From Cytophagales bacterium (GTDB lineage: Bacteria; Bacteroidota; Bacteroidia; Cytophagales; Thermoflexibacteraceae), in contig REAZ01000006.1 of the NCBI GenBank assembly GCA_004294445.1, positions 1 through 64,000 of the forward strand: a stretch of 64,000 nucleotides of DNA, read 5' to 3'. Shown in pieces: positions 24,652 through 32,123 of the stretch. The notes under the pieces were generated by a model. That model did not search any database. It saw nothing but the letters and a program-made list of their open reading frames with translations, and had not been told where the DNA came from. A program made the position numbers and the translations under genes. Each line of letters opens with the position of its first letter. The first letter of the stretch is position 1.

Positions 24652-26835
24652 TTAGTTTATCATCAAATCTGCCACAGGTGCAAACTGCTCCTGCCAAAGG
24701 TGATAATACTTTCCTTCCCTACTTAAAAGTTCTTGATGTGTACCTTCTTCTGCTAATTTCCCCTTTTCTAAGACGATAATTTTATCTGCATTTTTGACTG
24801 TACTCAACCTATGAGCAATGAGAATAATTGTTTTTTCTTGTTTTCGTAACTGCTTGATAGTATGCTGAATATATTTTTCTGAAATACTGTCCAAAGAAGA
24901 AGTAGCCTCGTCTAATATCAGTATTTCGGGCTTTCGGTACAATGCCCTTGCTATAGCTATTCGCTGCTGCTGCCCACCTGAAAGGTTTGCGCCTCTTTCG
25001 CCTATCTTGGTTTCAAAACCGTTAGGTAGTTGCTCTATCAGTTCCATAATTCCTGTAAGCTGGCAAATCTGGATAATGCGCTGCATATCAGGCTCAAAGT
25101 CGCCAATCGCTATGTTTTCTATGACCGAGCCGCTAAACAAATCTATTTTTTGGGGAACTACACTTACCGTTTGGCGCAGACTCGTATGGCTGATATGCCT
25201 GATATTATAGTTGCCAATATGAATACTACCACTTTGCAAGGGGTAGATATTTTGTAGTAAAGACATGAGGGTACTTTTGCCAGAGCCACTTTCGCCTACA
25301 ATGGCTGTAATCTTTCCTTTTGGGAAAATAAGGCTCAAATTATCAAATACTTGTACCCTTGACCCATACCGAAAACTTACATTTCTGAACTCAATATCGC
25401 CTATCAGGTCTGTAGTAAGCTGTACTTTATTAGTCGTTTCCTCTCTTTCCAAATCTATGATTTCAAACAAACGGTCTGCCGCAATCAGTGCATCTTGGAT
25501 AGTGCGGTTTATGCCTATCAGACTGCTTGCGGGAGAAGTAAAATAGCCAATAATGGCATAAAAAGAGAGTAACTCACCTGTAGTAATTACGTTATCAAGC
25601 ACAAAGTACGCACCCACCCACAAGATAATAATGGTAAAAATACGAGAAACAAACTCGGAAGCTGTGCCTGCATAGATACCACTTGTGCCAGATTGATAGA
25701 TAGTTCGCAATAGTTTGATGAAGCGGTCTTCTGTTTTGAGGTTAGCGTGGGTTTCTAAGCCAAAGCGTTTTACTGTACTCATGGCATTCAGAGACTCGAC
25801 CAACTGCGCCTCCAAATCTGCGGCATTCTCCATGAGCTTGCGCTGTACTTTTTTATTTACTTGGTTGATAGTGAAATAGATAAGTGCATAAAAAGGAATA
25901 ATAGCCAGCGTAACAAGTGCCAATTTCCAATAATAGGTAAACATCAGCGCAAAGGAAAAAAGCACAATAAACACATTCACCGCCAAGCTAATAGCTACTT
26001 CATTAATAAAAACTCGAATCTTGACCGCATCATTTACCCTTGAAATAATCTCGCCTACCCGCATCGTATCAAAAAACTGCTGTGGGAGTCGCAAAAGGTG
26101 CTTATAATATCCCAAAATCAGTTGTGCATCTATCTGCTGTCCTGTTTTTAAGGTAAAAATGCTTTTCATAGTTCCAATGAGTAGCTGCAAAAGCAATAAG
26201 ACTATCATCACCACACTCATCAGGTTCATCAAGTTGCGGTTCGCATCAGGAATCACATAATCTACCAACTTCTGCACATAAATAGAGGTAGAAAGCCCCA
26301 AAATGGTATAAAAAATAGCTCCCACCAATGCTTGGGTAAGTACGCTGCGGTGTGGGCGCAAGAGAAACCAAAAACGTGCATAGACAGACACTTTTTCATT
26401 GCTTTGCTCAAACTCCTCTTTGGGAAGTAGCAAAAGCAATACCCCTGTCCAAATTTTCGCAAAGTCTTCATGGCTTTCCTTGTGCATCTTGCCATCGGCA
26501 GGATCCATGTAGCGAACTTGCTTTTCGCTCACCTCATAGATGACTACATAGTGCTGTAGCTTCTGCTCCCCTATGATTACATGAGCTATAGTAGGTTTTG
26601 GCACTTTGAAAAGAGATTCCTTTGTTGCTTTTACGCCCTTTGCCTGAAAGCCCATCTTATCCGCTGCCTCTACTAAGCCCAAGACATTAGAGCCTCGCTT
26701 GTCCGTAGAGGCGTACTGCCGAATACGAGCAATAGGCAAGTACCGCTTATAGTGTGCTGATACAGAGGCAAGACAGGCTGCCCCGCAGTCGGTGATGTCG
26801 TGCTGTTTGATGAGGGTGGGGGATGTAAAACTCAT
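24652..26835 (-). CDS. Peptidase-containing ABC transporter (PCAT) for GG-leader peptides
   Basis: 727 aa from the ATG at 26835, one base past the stop of the LspA-like gene. The longer frame from 26925 adds 30 residues that overlap that gene. The N-terminal C39 peptidase is complete: Gln11, Cys17 (DITDCGAAC), His95 (LQHYVVIYEV) and Asp111. Six transmembrane helices (about 160-440) and an ABC domain follow, with Walker A (GESGSGKST), signature (LSGGQQQR) and Walker B (ILILDEATSSLD). It cleaves after the double glycine and exports the core peptide, together with the HlyD adaptor at 21411-22583 and an outer-membrane channel from elsewhere. Confidence 0.95.
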   Translation of the reverse strand: MSFTSPTLIKQHDITDCGAACLASVSAHYKRYLPIARIRQYASTDKRGSNVLGLVEAADKMGFQAKGVKATKESLFKVPKPTIAHVIIGEQKLQHYVVIYEVSEKQVRYMDPADGKMHKESHEDFAKIWTGVLLLLLPKEEFEQSNEKVSVYARFWFLLRPHRSVLTQALVGAIFYTILGLSTSIYVQKLVDYVIPDANRNLMNLMSVVMIVLLLLQLLIGTMKSIFTLKTGQQIDAQLILGYYKHLLRLPQQFFDTMRVGEIISRVNDAVKIRVFINEVAISLAVNVFIVLFSFALMFTYYWKLALVTLAIIPFYALIYFTINQVNKKVQRKLMENAADLEAQLVESLNAMSTVKRFGLETHANLKTEDRFIKLLRTIYQSGTSGIYAGTASEFVSRIFTIIILWVGAYFVLDNVITTGELLSFYAIIGYFTSPASSLIGINRTIQDALIAADRLFEIIDLEREETTNKVQLTTDLIGDIEFRNVSFRYGSRVQVFDNLSLIFPKGKITAIVGESGSGKSTLMSLLQNIYPLQSGSIHIGNYNIRHISHTSLRQTVSVVPQKIDLFSGSVIENIAIGDFEPDMQRIIQICQLTGIMELIEQLPNGFETKIGERGANLSGGQQQRIAIARALYRKPEILILDEATSSLDSISEKYIQHTIKQLRKQEKTIILIAHRLSTVKNADKIIVLEKGKLAEEGTHQELLSREGKYYHLWQEQFAPVADLMIN

Positions 26836-26836
26836 T

Positions 26837-27415
26837 CTATAATTGGCTTTTCTTATAATTTTTGCCAAATTTAACGCTGTAATATACAACGAAAGCAACC
26901 CCAATAAACATTGCCAAATCAGCAATATTAAAAATTGGGAAGATAGTAAAATAGCGACCTCCTAATTGGGCAACTTCTCCCTGCCAAATATTAATATGCA
27001 ACATATCAACTACTTGCCCATGTAAAAATAACATAGGCGCATTGGGAGAGGTAAGTCCAAACCAAAGCCCATAGAAAAAATTGTCTATTAAGTTCCCTAT
27101 TGCACCAGAAAAAGCAATAATGCAGGGCAATATAAATTCACTTCTATATTTTGTACGCACTTCATACCAATAATATGAGAATGCACCAATAACTAATAAT
27201 ACACGCATCAAATTTGATAAGAGTTTCCCATATTCCCCTTCTATAAGTGTAGTATTCATGGCAAAACCGTCATTTAGAATAAAGGTTATCTTAAATATTT
27301 CTCCCATTACTCTAAATTCTTCATTTATCTTAAAAAAGTGAACTATTAATATTTTGGAAATTTGGTCTATCAATACAATACTAATTATAATGAATAGGTT
27401 TTTTTTTTTGAGCAT
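26837..27415 (-). CDS. Signal peptidase II (LspA) homologue inside the peptide island
   Basis: 192 aa, four transmembrane helices. LspA landmarks are intact: Asp17-Gln18 and Lys21, GNLID (Asp111), the catalytic Asp137 in QVVDML and catalytic Asp166 in FNIAD. The insertion between GNLID and VVD is typical of Bacteroidota LspA. The gene is sandwiched between the 56-aa GG-leader peptide (with a lipobox) and the PCAT exporter, one base upstream of the latter. Either it matures that peptide or it is a self-protection copy of the LspA target. It could also be the only lspA of the genome; the window cannot tell. Confidence 0.87.
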   Translation of the reverse strand: MLKKKNLFIIISIVLIDQISKILIVHFFKINEEFRVMGEIFKITFILNDGFAMNTTLIEGEYGKLLSNLMRVLLVIGAFSYYWYEVRTKYRSEFILPCIIAFSGAIGNLIDNFFYGLWFGLTSPNAPMLFLHGQVVDMLHINIWQGEVAQLGGRYFTIFPIFNIADLAMFIGVAFVVYYSVKFGKNYKKSQL

Positions 27416-27436
27416 ATTGAAAATTGTAAGAATTGA

Positions 27437-27468
27437 AACATAACCTCTTTTTTTGAAGAGGTTATGTT
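27437..27468 (-). terminator. Terminator or attenuator between peptide 3 and lspA
   Basis: A perfect 13-bp stem (AACATAACCTCTT, 27437-27449, with its complement at 27456-27468) has a 6-nt loop. No other promoter was seen before lspA, so partial read-through would set the level of LspA and exporter relative to the peptide. Confidence 0.7.
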
Positions 27469-27498
27469 AATTTAGAATCTACTTACTCGCATAATTGC

Positions 27499-27669
27499 TT
27501 ATGGTGCTGGAGGAACTTCCTCTTTTTTCTGACCGCCAGAACATGAAACAAGTGCAGCCAAACAGATAAGTCCAATAATAATCAGAGGTGCGATTCCTCC
27601 CTCTACATTCACCATTTCCCCTTCGTTCATCTCCTGAACGCCGTAGGAATCTAAGGTTAAATTTTTCAT
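27499..27669 (-). CDS. Double-glycine leader peptide 3 with lipobox
   Basis: 56 aa, short enough to be missed by routine calling. The leader (MKNLTLDSYGVQEMNEGEM, ending Gly24-Gly25) is almost the same as that of peptide 2, and the upstream 120 bases are duplicated too. The core differs sharply: a hydrophobic stretch (residues 26-42) leads into L-V-S-Cys43, a consensus lipobox, followed by a hydrophilic 13-residue tail (SGGQKKEEVPPAP). The core therefore looks like a lipoprotein signal plus minimal lipoprotein placed behind a PCAT leader. The next gene downstream is an lspA homologue. It is driven by island promoter 3. Confidence 0.78.
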   Translation of the reverse strand: MKNLTLDSYGVQEMNEGEMVNVEGGIAPLIIIGLICLAALVSCSGGQKKEEVPPAP

Positions 27670-27786
27670 TTTTTGTTACGATTTTAAAGTTTGATAAATA
27701 ATTTTGTTTTGCACTCCTAACGTTATTTGTACCCTACAAAGGTACGCCCCAGCCTTCCGTGAATTTCGGAAGAGAAAAAATATTTT
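27604..27786. repeat. Leader-promoter cassette, copy 2
   Basis: Counterpart of 24468-24650: the same leader codons, 5' UTR, 9-nt spacer and palindrome. Confidence 0.8.
27737..27772 (-). promoter_or_regulatory. Island promoter 3 (peptide 3, lspA, PCAT)
   Basis: The palindrome CTTCCGT-GAATT-TCGGAAG (27754-27772, one arm mismatch) lies 9 nt from CAAAGGTA (27737-27744), which is TACCTTTG on the minus strand. Confidence 0.82.
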
Positions 27787-27847
27787 TGAAATACTGCCTC
27801 CCCCTACCCCCCTCCAAAAGAGAGGGAAAAACATAAATAATTGTTAA

Positions 27848-28111
27848 TCAATGCTTTGCTGGGGGGGGGGCAGATTTATTCGCTTTCTTAAAGCCTATTT
27901 CTATCCTTCCCTCTTCGGTATAGATATAACTTTGGCGGATTGGGCAGTACGCTACGGGTGCGCCCATGTCCTTCATTCTTTCTATAAGTTCGTACAGCGT
28001 ACTTTTAGAAATTTCTAAGCGGTCTGCGGTTTTTTGATAGTTTCCTGTGCGCCCCTGCCTGATGAGTTGGTCAAATCGGGACACTCTATCTACAAATTCT
28101 GAAAAAGACAT
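27848..28111 (-). CDS. Small HTH DNA-binding protein, candidate island regulator
   Basis: 87 aa. Residues about 22-46 form a helix-turn-helix (GNYQKTADRLEISKSTLYELI), followed by a wing-like segment (VAYCPIRQSYIYT). No ligand or receiver domain is present. It is first in the island's transcription direction, and its own upstream region (28197-28232) has a weaker version of the island promoter, so it is the natural candidate for the protein that binds the palindrome. The codons for Ala81-Pro84 contain a run of ten C, a possible slippage site that would change only the C-terminal tail. Confidence 0.7.
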   Translation of the reverse strand: MSFSEFVDRVSRFDQLIRQGRTGNYQKTADRLEISKSTLYELIERMKDMGAPVAYCPIRQSYIYTEEGRIEIGFKKANKSAPPPAKH

Positions 28112-28196
28112 AGCAATAGGTGATAATGTTTTCGTATAAAAAAGACAGTATAGTAAAGTTGCTGGCTATAGTCAGAATAGAAAACTTATTTTTGAG

Positions 28197-28232
28197 CAAA
28201 AATACTCAAAAGATTTCCGAAAAAACAGGAAA
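28197..28232 (-). promoter_or_regulatory. Island promoter 4 (HTH gene), degenerate palindrome
   Basis: TTTCCGA-AAAAA-CAGGAAA (28214-28232) has five paired bases per arm. It is again exactly 9 nt from CAAAAATA (28197-28204), which is TATTTTTG on the minus strand and matches TAnnTTTG. Confidence 0.6.
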
Positions 28233-28239
28233 ACGAAAT

Positions 28240-28473
28240 TTATTTTGCTGAATAATATCCCCCGTTCTGCATAGAACGAATGATTTGAGAGGCAGTAAAT
28301 TTTTTGAAATCTCTTAAAATATCACTTAAATTGAAGCCTTCTTTTGCCCTGATAATCAAATGAATGTGGTTGGTCTGGGCGGCACTCCGCATCAAGCAAA
28401 TAATTCCAAGTCTTTCGTTGCTTTTTAATTGGCAAAATAAATAGACTGCATAGAGTCGCTTCGCTAAAATCAA
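28240..28473 (-). pseudogene. Remnant of an IS200/REP-associated tyrosine transposase
   Basis: The 77-codon frame carries the HUH motif (TNHIHLII) and the downstream segment RAKEGFNLSDILRDFKKFTA seen in REP-associated (Y1) transposases. The N-terminal third, the catalytic Tyr region and the C-terminus are missing, and an extra RSAAQ stretch interrupts the segment before the HUH motif. It ends about 10 bases from the right 205-bp repeat, marking the island border. Confidence 0.72.
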
Positions 28474-28482
28474 CGCAGCACA

Positions 28483-28530
28483 AGAGCTACTTGGGTGCAG
28501 CCCAACAGAGCCTCAGATGATATTTTTTAA
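28483..28530 (+). pseudogene. 3' remnant of a second 145-aa-type gene
   Basis: In frame it reads RATWVQPNRASDDIF and a stop, against RATWVQPDKASDAFF and a stop in the intact gene at 20781-21218. The differences are conservative amino-acid changes, which suggests it comes from a homologue that evolved under selection. It overlaps the crtW stop by 18 bases, as in the left copy. Confidence 0.75.
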
Positions 28531-28687
28531 AATACCTTTTTCCTTTTCTTGCGGCAGCATCCACCAAGGCGTTCTCGGTGAGTTGTGATGCTCGTAGTGA
28601 TAGCCAAAAAAATAGCAAGTTAAGAAAGCCCAAAGATGATTCTGACGCTGACTATTTGACTTATGTATATTTTCGGGTGCGTGTTCC
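28483..28687. repeat. Right 205-bp direct repeat bounding the peptide island
   Basis: Ungapped match to 21171-21375. Here it is continuous with the complete crtW gene. Confidence 0.85.
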
Positions 28688-29211
28688 CCTTTATGAGGGA
28701 GATACGTGCCAAAATAAAATAGCTGAAAAGTTGAAATGATAGAAGGTAGCATCCAAAAGAGTATCACATTTTCTGTTGGAAATAATAGCTTTAAGGCATT
28801 ATAAGTAATAGCCATAAGAAGTATTTGCCACAGATTAATATATTGCTTGGCAAAACTTAAGTACCAAATCCAAAAGCCTCCCCCGTGATAGTCGGGGTCT
28901 TTGTCCGTACCTACAAAGCGGTGATGCTCGTAGTGCTTTTTCAGTAAGTTATCATAAAAATTGAAAGCAAAAATAGTAGCACAGATTCTCCCTATCCACG
29001 TATTTACTTTTTTGTTAGAAGAAACTACGCTGTGCATGGCATCGTGGGCGGTGATAAAAATGCCTGTATAAAGGTGCGACTGTAGCAAAATGAAAAAATA
29101 GGTAAGTGGCGAAAGAAAGCTAACAGAATAGCTCATTAGCAGAAAAGCCAAAGAAATTGACCACAAAGACATGATAAGTAGTGCTATATAGACTCCTCTA
29201 TTCCCTTTCAT
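28513..29211 (-). CDS. crtW: Beta-carotene ketolase (CrtW type)
   Basis: 232 aa membrane protein of the fatty-acid desaturase/hydroxylase superfamily. The three di-iron histidine boxes are HDAMH (56-60), HYEHH (93-97) and HYEHH (205-209). GTDKDPDYH after the second box, FGTYLPH, and the terminal FGYHYEHHNSPxTPWWxLP are characteristic of CrtW ketolases, which add 4-keto groups to carotenoid rings. Other desaturase-like enzymes are less likely given those signatures. It is followed closely upstream by a 136-aa gene on the same strand. Its 3' end is shared with the direct repeat of the peptide island. Confidence 0.82.
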   Translation of the reverse strand: MKGNRGVYIALLIMSLWSISLAFLLMSYSVSFLSPLTYFFILLQSHLYTGIFITAHDAMHSVVSSNKKVNTWIGRICATIFAFNFYDNLLKKHYEHHRFVGTDKDPDYHGGGFWIWYLSFAKQYINLWQILLMAITYNALKLLFPTENVILFWMLPSIISTFQLFYFGTYLPHKGEHAPENIHKSNSQRQNHLWAFLTCYFFGYHYEHHNSPRTPWWMLPQEKEKGILKNII

Positions 29212-29217
29212 TGTATT

Positions 29218-29628
29218 TTAGATTGCTGCATTCTTACTTTTTACGGCGGCTATTGCATCGTTAATATTACCAAAGTGGCTAATTTCTATCAGAGAAGTTG
29301 CTTTTGCCTGCTCGTGCATATCTTCAGCTGAAAACTTAGCAAAGGTTTCTTCCGAAAGAACTACGAATATATTTTTTACGCCCGCTTTTTCTTGTTCGGG
29401 AATCCAAGTAGATGAAATGTAGGAAACAACATCATCACTGAACAGTTCCATCTCTGTATGGTCAGCAACTACATTCACTAAACCTAACTCTTTCATGAGT
29501 GGATTTGTTGTTTCGGCAACGTGTTTTACTTCTTCCAAAAGCAAAAAGCCTTTCCAATAATGAAACATTGCTTTTAGTTCTGTGTCATAACCAAATTTTC
29601 CATAACCTTCATTGATAACAACTTCCAT
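29218..29628 (-). CDS. Hypothetical STAS/SEC14-like protein
   Basis: 136 aa, soluble. The alternation of strands and helices (MFHYWKGFLLLEEV, VVADHTEM, KNIFVVLSEETFA, ISHFGNINDAIAAV) resembles SpoIIAA/STAS-like small proteins common in Bacteroidota. No catalytic motif is seen. It ends six bases upstream of the crtW start on the same strand, so it is probably cotranscribed with crtW; a functional link is not evident. Confidence 0.6.
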   Translation of the reverse strand: MEVVINEGYGKFGYDTELKAMFHYWKGFLLLEEVKHVAETTNPLMKELGLVNVVADHTEMELFSDDVVSYISSTWIPEQEKAGVKNIFVVLSEETFAKFSAEDMHEQAKATSLIEISHFGNINDAIAAVKSKNAAI

Positions 29629-29775
29629 AAATTTAATAAGATATTAAGATGTAAAAGACTTTTACTGAAAAATGTATTCACAAATATAGTTATCTTTATT
29701 CAAATAAAAGATTTTTTTAAATCTTTAATCTATGCAAAATTTAATAATTTAGCGGCATCACTAAATCAAATATCT

Positions 29776-30996
29776 ATGAAAAAGCAATACTTATTTCTTG
29801 CCCTTCTCTTAGCTTGTATGGCGGCTTGCTCCCCCGAAGAAAAGCCCAAAACAGAAGAGGAATTTAAAAAAATGGCTGACGAATTGGCTCACAAATACAT
29901 CATTACTGATGGTCATGTAGATTTACCTTATAGGCTCATTACCAAAGGTTTCCGCTTTGAAAAAGAATTTTTAGGGATTCCTATTAGCTCTCCGATAGGT
30001 GATTTTGACTACGAACGAGCCAAAAAAGGCGGATTGGATGCCCCTTTTATGTCTATTTATATACCCTCTTATTTGCAAAAAACGGGCGGTGCAAAGGCGT
30101 ATGCAGATACATTGATTAACATGATAGAGGGAATCACAAAAATGCACCCCGATAAGTTTGCTTTTGCTGGTACGCCCGCCGAAGTAGAGGCGAATTTCAA
30201 AAAAGGCATTATTTCTCTGCCTATGGGCATGGAAAATGGCGCACCTGTGGAAAATGACCTCAAAAACATAGCCTATTTTTACCAAAGAGGAATCCGATAT
30301 ATCACACTTACACACGCCTTAGACAACCAAATTTGCGACTCCTCTTATGATACCACACGCACTTGGAATGGCTTGAGTCCTTTTGGCGTAGAGGTCGTCA
30401 AGGAAATGAATAGGGTAGGGGTAATGGTCGATATTTCTCACGTTTCCGATAGCACTTTTTATCAGGTAATGCGTTTGAGCAAAGTCCCTTGTATTGCTTC
30501 TCATTCGTCCTGCCGCAGTTTTACCCCCGATTTTGTCCGCAATATGTCTGATGATATGATAAAACTATTGGCTAAAAATGGAGGTGTAATTCAAATAAAT
30601 TTTGGTTCGGATTTCTTAGATGCGGAAATCAACAAACAGAACAAAAAATTAGGGGCAAAATTGGATAGTTTGCTCAAAAGCAAAGGGCTGAAACCTGCTG
30701 ATGAGGCTGCTAAACCCATCATAGAGCAGTTTGCCAAAGATAACCCTTCGCTTTTTACCACCGTAGAAAAAGTAGCTGACCACATAGACCACGTAGTAGA
30801 GGTTGCTGGCATCGACTATGTAGGCTTAGGCTCTGACTATGACGGAGTTGGCGACACACTCCCTACAGGACTTAAAGATGTAACGGGCTATCCTAACCTG
30901 ATTTATGTATTGCTCAAACGCGGCTATTCGGAGGAAGACATAGCCAAAATTTGCTACAAAAATGTATTTAGGGTATGGAATGCCGCAAAAATCTAA
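29776..30996 (+). CDS. Membrane dipeptidase (peptidase M19) lipoprotein
   Basis: 406 aa. The lipoprotein signal ends MAAC, then SPEEKPK. The M19 zinc ligands are visible: His-x-Asp in DGHVDL, a Glu in MGMENGAPV, a His in VDISHVSD and a His in IASHSSCR, followed by GLGSDYDGV. The family hydrolyses dipeptides, often with a D-residue at the C-terminal position, at the envelope. The LD-carboxypeptidase gene begins 13 bases downstream, so the two probably act together in trimming cell-wall peptides. Confidence 0.92.
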   Translation: MKKQYLFLALLLACMAACSPEEKPKTEEEFKKMADELAHKYIITDGHVDLPYRLITKGFRFEKEFLGIPISSPIGDFDYERAKKGGLDAPFMSIYIPSYLQKTGGAKAYADTLINMIEGITKMHPDKFAFAGTPAEVEANFKKGIISLPMGMENGAPVENDLKNIAYFYQRGIRYITLTHALDNQICDSSYDTTRTWNGLSPFGVEVVKEMNRVGVMVDISHVSDSTFYQVMRLSKVPCIASHSSCRSFTPDFVRNMSDDMIKLLAKNGGVIQINFGSDFLDAEINKQNKKLGAKLDSLLKSKGLKPADEAAKPIIEQFAKDNPSLFTTVEKVADHIDHVVEVAGIDYVGLGSDYDGVGDTLPTGLKDVTGYPNLIYVLLKRGYSEEDIAKICYKNVFRVWNAAKI

Positions 30997-31009
30997 ACTT
31001 TTACCATTT

Positions 31010-32068
31010 ATGAATATCGACAGGAGAGATTTTATAAAATTGTCGGGCATTTCTGCCTTATCACTCTCATTATCATCATTTTCTATGATTTCTTATCCCA
31101 TGAATACCAATACAAAAAAAGACACAATTCGTCCCAAAGCCTTACAAGCAGGCGATACAGTCGGGCTGATAAGTCCTGCAGGAGCTATCTATGAGGAGTT
31201 GCCTTACCAACTTGCTACTGAAGCACTGGAGGCGATGGGGCTGAAAGTAAAACACAGCCCTTTTCTGAAAGCGCGCTACGGGCATTTGGCAGGTACGGAC
31301 GAGGAACGTGCCTCTGAAATCAATCAGTTTTTTGCTGATAAATCTATCTCTGCCATCATCACTACGCGCGGCGGCTCAGGTTGCGCCCGCATCATAGATA
31401 AGTTGGACTACGACCTCATCAAAAAAAATCCGAAAATCATAACAGGCTATAGCGATATAACGGCTTTGCTATTAGCTATTTATACAAAAACGGGCTTGGT
31501 AACTTTCCATGCACCTGTAGCAGTTTCTACTTGGAATAGCTTTTCTTTTGGCTATTTCAGAAAACTTTTATTTGAAAAAGAAGCATCTTTTTTGCAAAAC
31601 CCCACGCACAAAGGAGATAACTTAGTACAAACAGAAGACCGCATACAAACTATCAGAGGAGGGAAAGCAAAAGGGATATTGGCAGGCGGCAATCTTTCAG
31701 TGCTTACAGGTATCGTAGGTACTGATTATTTGCCAGAGTGGAAAGGGAAAATACTATTCATAGAAGAGGTAAATGAAGAACCCTACAGAGTAGATAGAAT
31801 GTTCTCCCAACTCAAACTATCGGGGATATTAAGCCAAGTAAGCGGCATAATTATCGGGAAATGCACCAACTGCAAGCCAAACGGCGGCTACGGAGCATTG
31901 ACAATAGACGAAATCTACAGAGATTTTATTTATCCTTTGGGTATTCCTGCTTTTTACGGAGCTATGATTGGGCATATTCCTAACCAATTTACCATTCCTG
32001 TAGGCATAGAGGCTGAAATAGATGCCGACAAAGGAACAATTCAGTTACTTAGCTCGGCTGTAGTCTGA
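31010..32068 (+). CDS. LD-carboxypeptidase (peptidase S66)
   Basis: 352 aa from the ATG at 31010. The frame opens earlier (30962), but that start would overlap the dipeptidase gene, and the 31010 start gives a twin-arginine signal (DRRDFIKLSG). S66 signatures are present: TRGGSGCARI, the nucleophile Ser in TGYSDITALL, FIEEVNEEPYRVDRM, and His in GHIPNQFTIPVG. It removes the terminal D-Ala from tetrapeptides of peptidoglycan. The Tat-type signal suggests periplasmic location after folding. Confidence 0.9.
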   Translation: MNIDRRDFIKLSGISALSLSLSSFSMISYPMNTNTKKDTIRPKALQAGDTVGLISPAGAIYEELPYQLATEALEAMGLKVKHSPFLKARYGHLAGTDEERASEINQFFADKSISAIITTRGGSGCARIIDKLDYDLIKKNPKIITGYSDITALLLAIYTKTGLVTFHAPVAVSTWNSFSFGYFRKLLFEKEASFLQNPTHKGDNLVQTEDRIQTIRGGKAKGILAGGNLSVLTGIVGTDYLPEWKGKILFIEEVNEEPYRVDRMFSQLKLSGILSQVSGIIIGKCTNCKPNGGYGALTIDEIYRDFIYPLGIPAFYGAMIGHIPNQFTIPVGIEAEIDADKGTIQLLSSAVV

Positions 32069-32075
32069 AAAATCT

Positions 32076-32108
32076 AACTTTGACAAAGTTTTAGGCTTTG
32101 TCAAAGTT
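32076..32108. terminator. Bidirectional terminator hairpin
   Basis: A perfect 13-bp stem (AACTTTGACAAAG, 32076-32088, with 32096-32108) lies between the convergent S66 and ferritin genes. Confidence 0.7.
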
Positions 32109-32123
32109 GAAATTTATAACAGC

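Noticed and set aside
26836-26925. N-terminal extension of the PCAT frame
   Set aside because: It overlaps the lspA gene and puts 30 residues before the C39 domain, which normally begins near the start.
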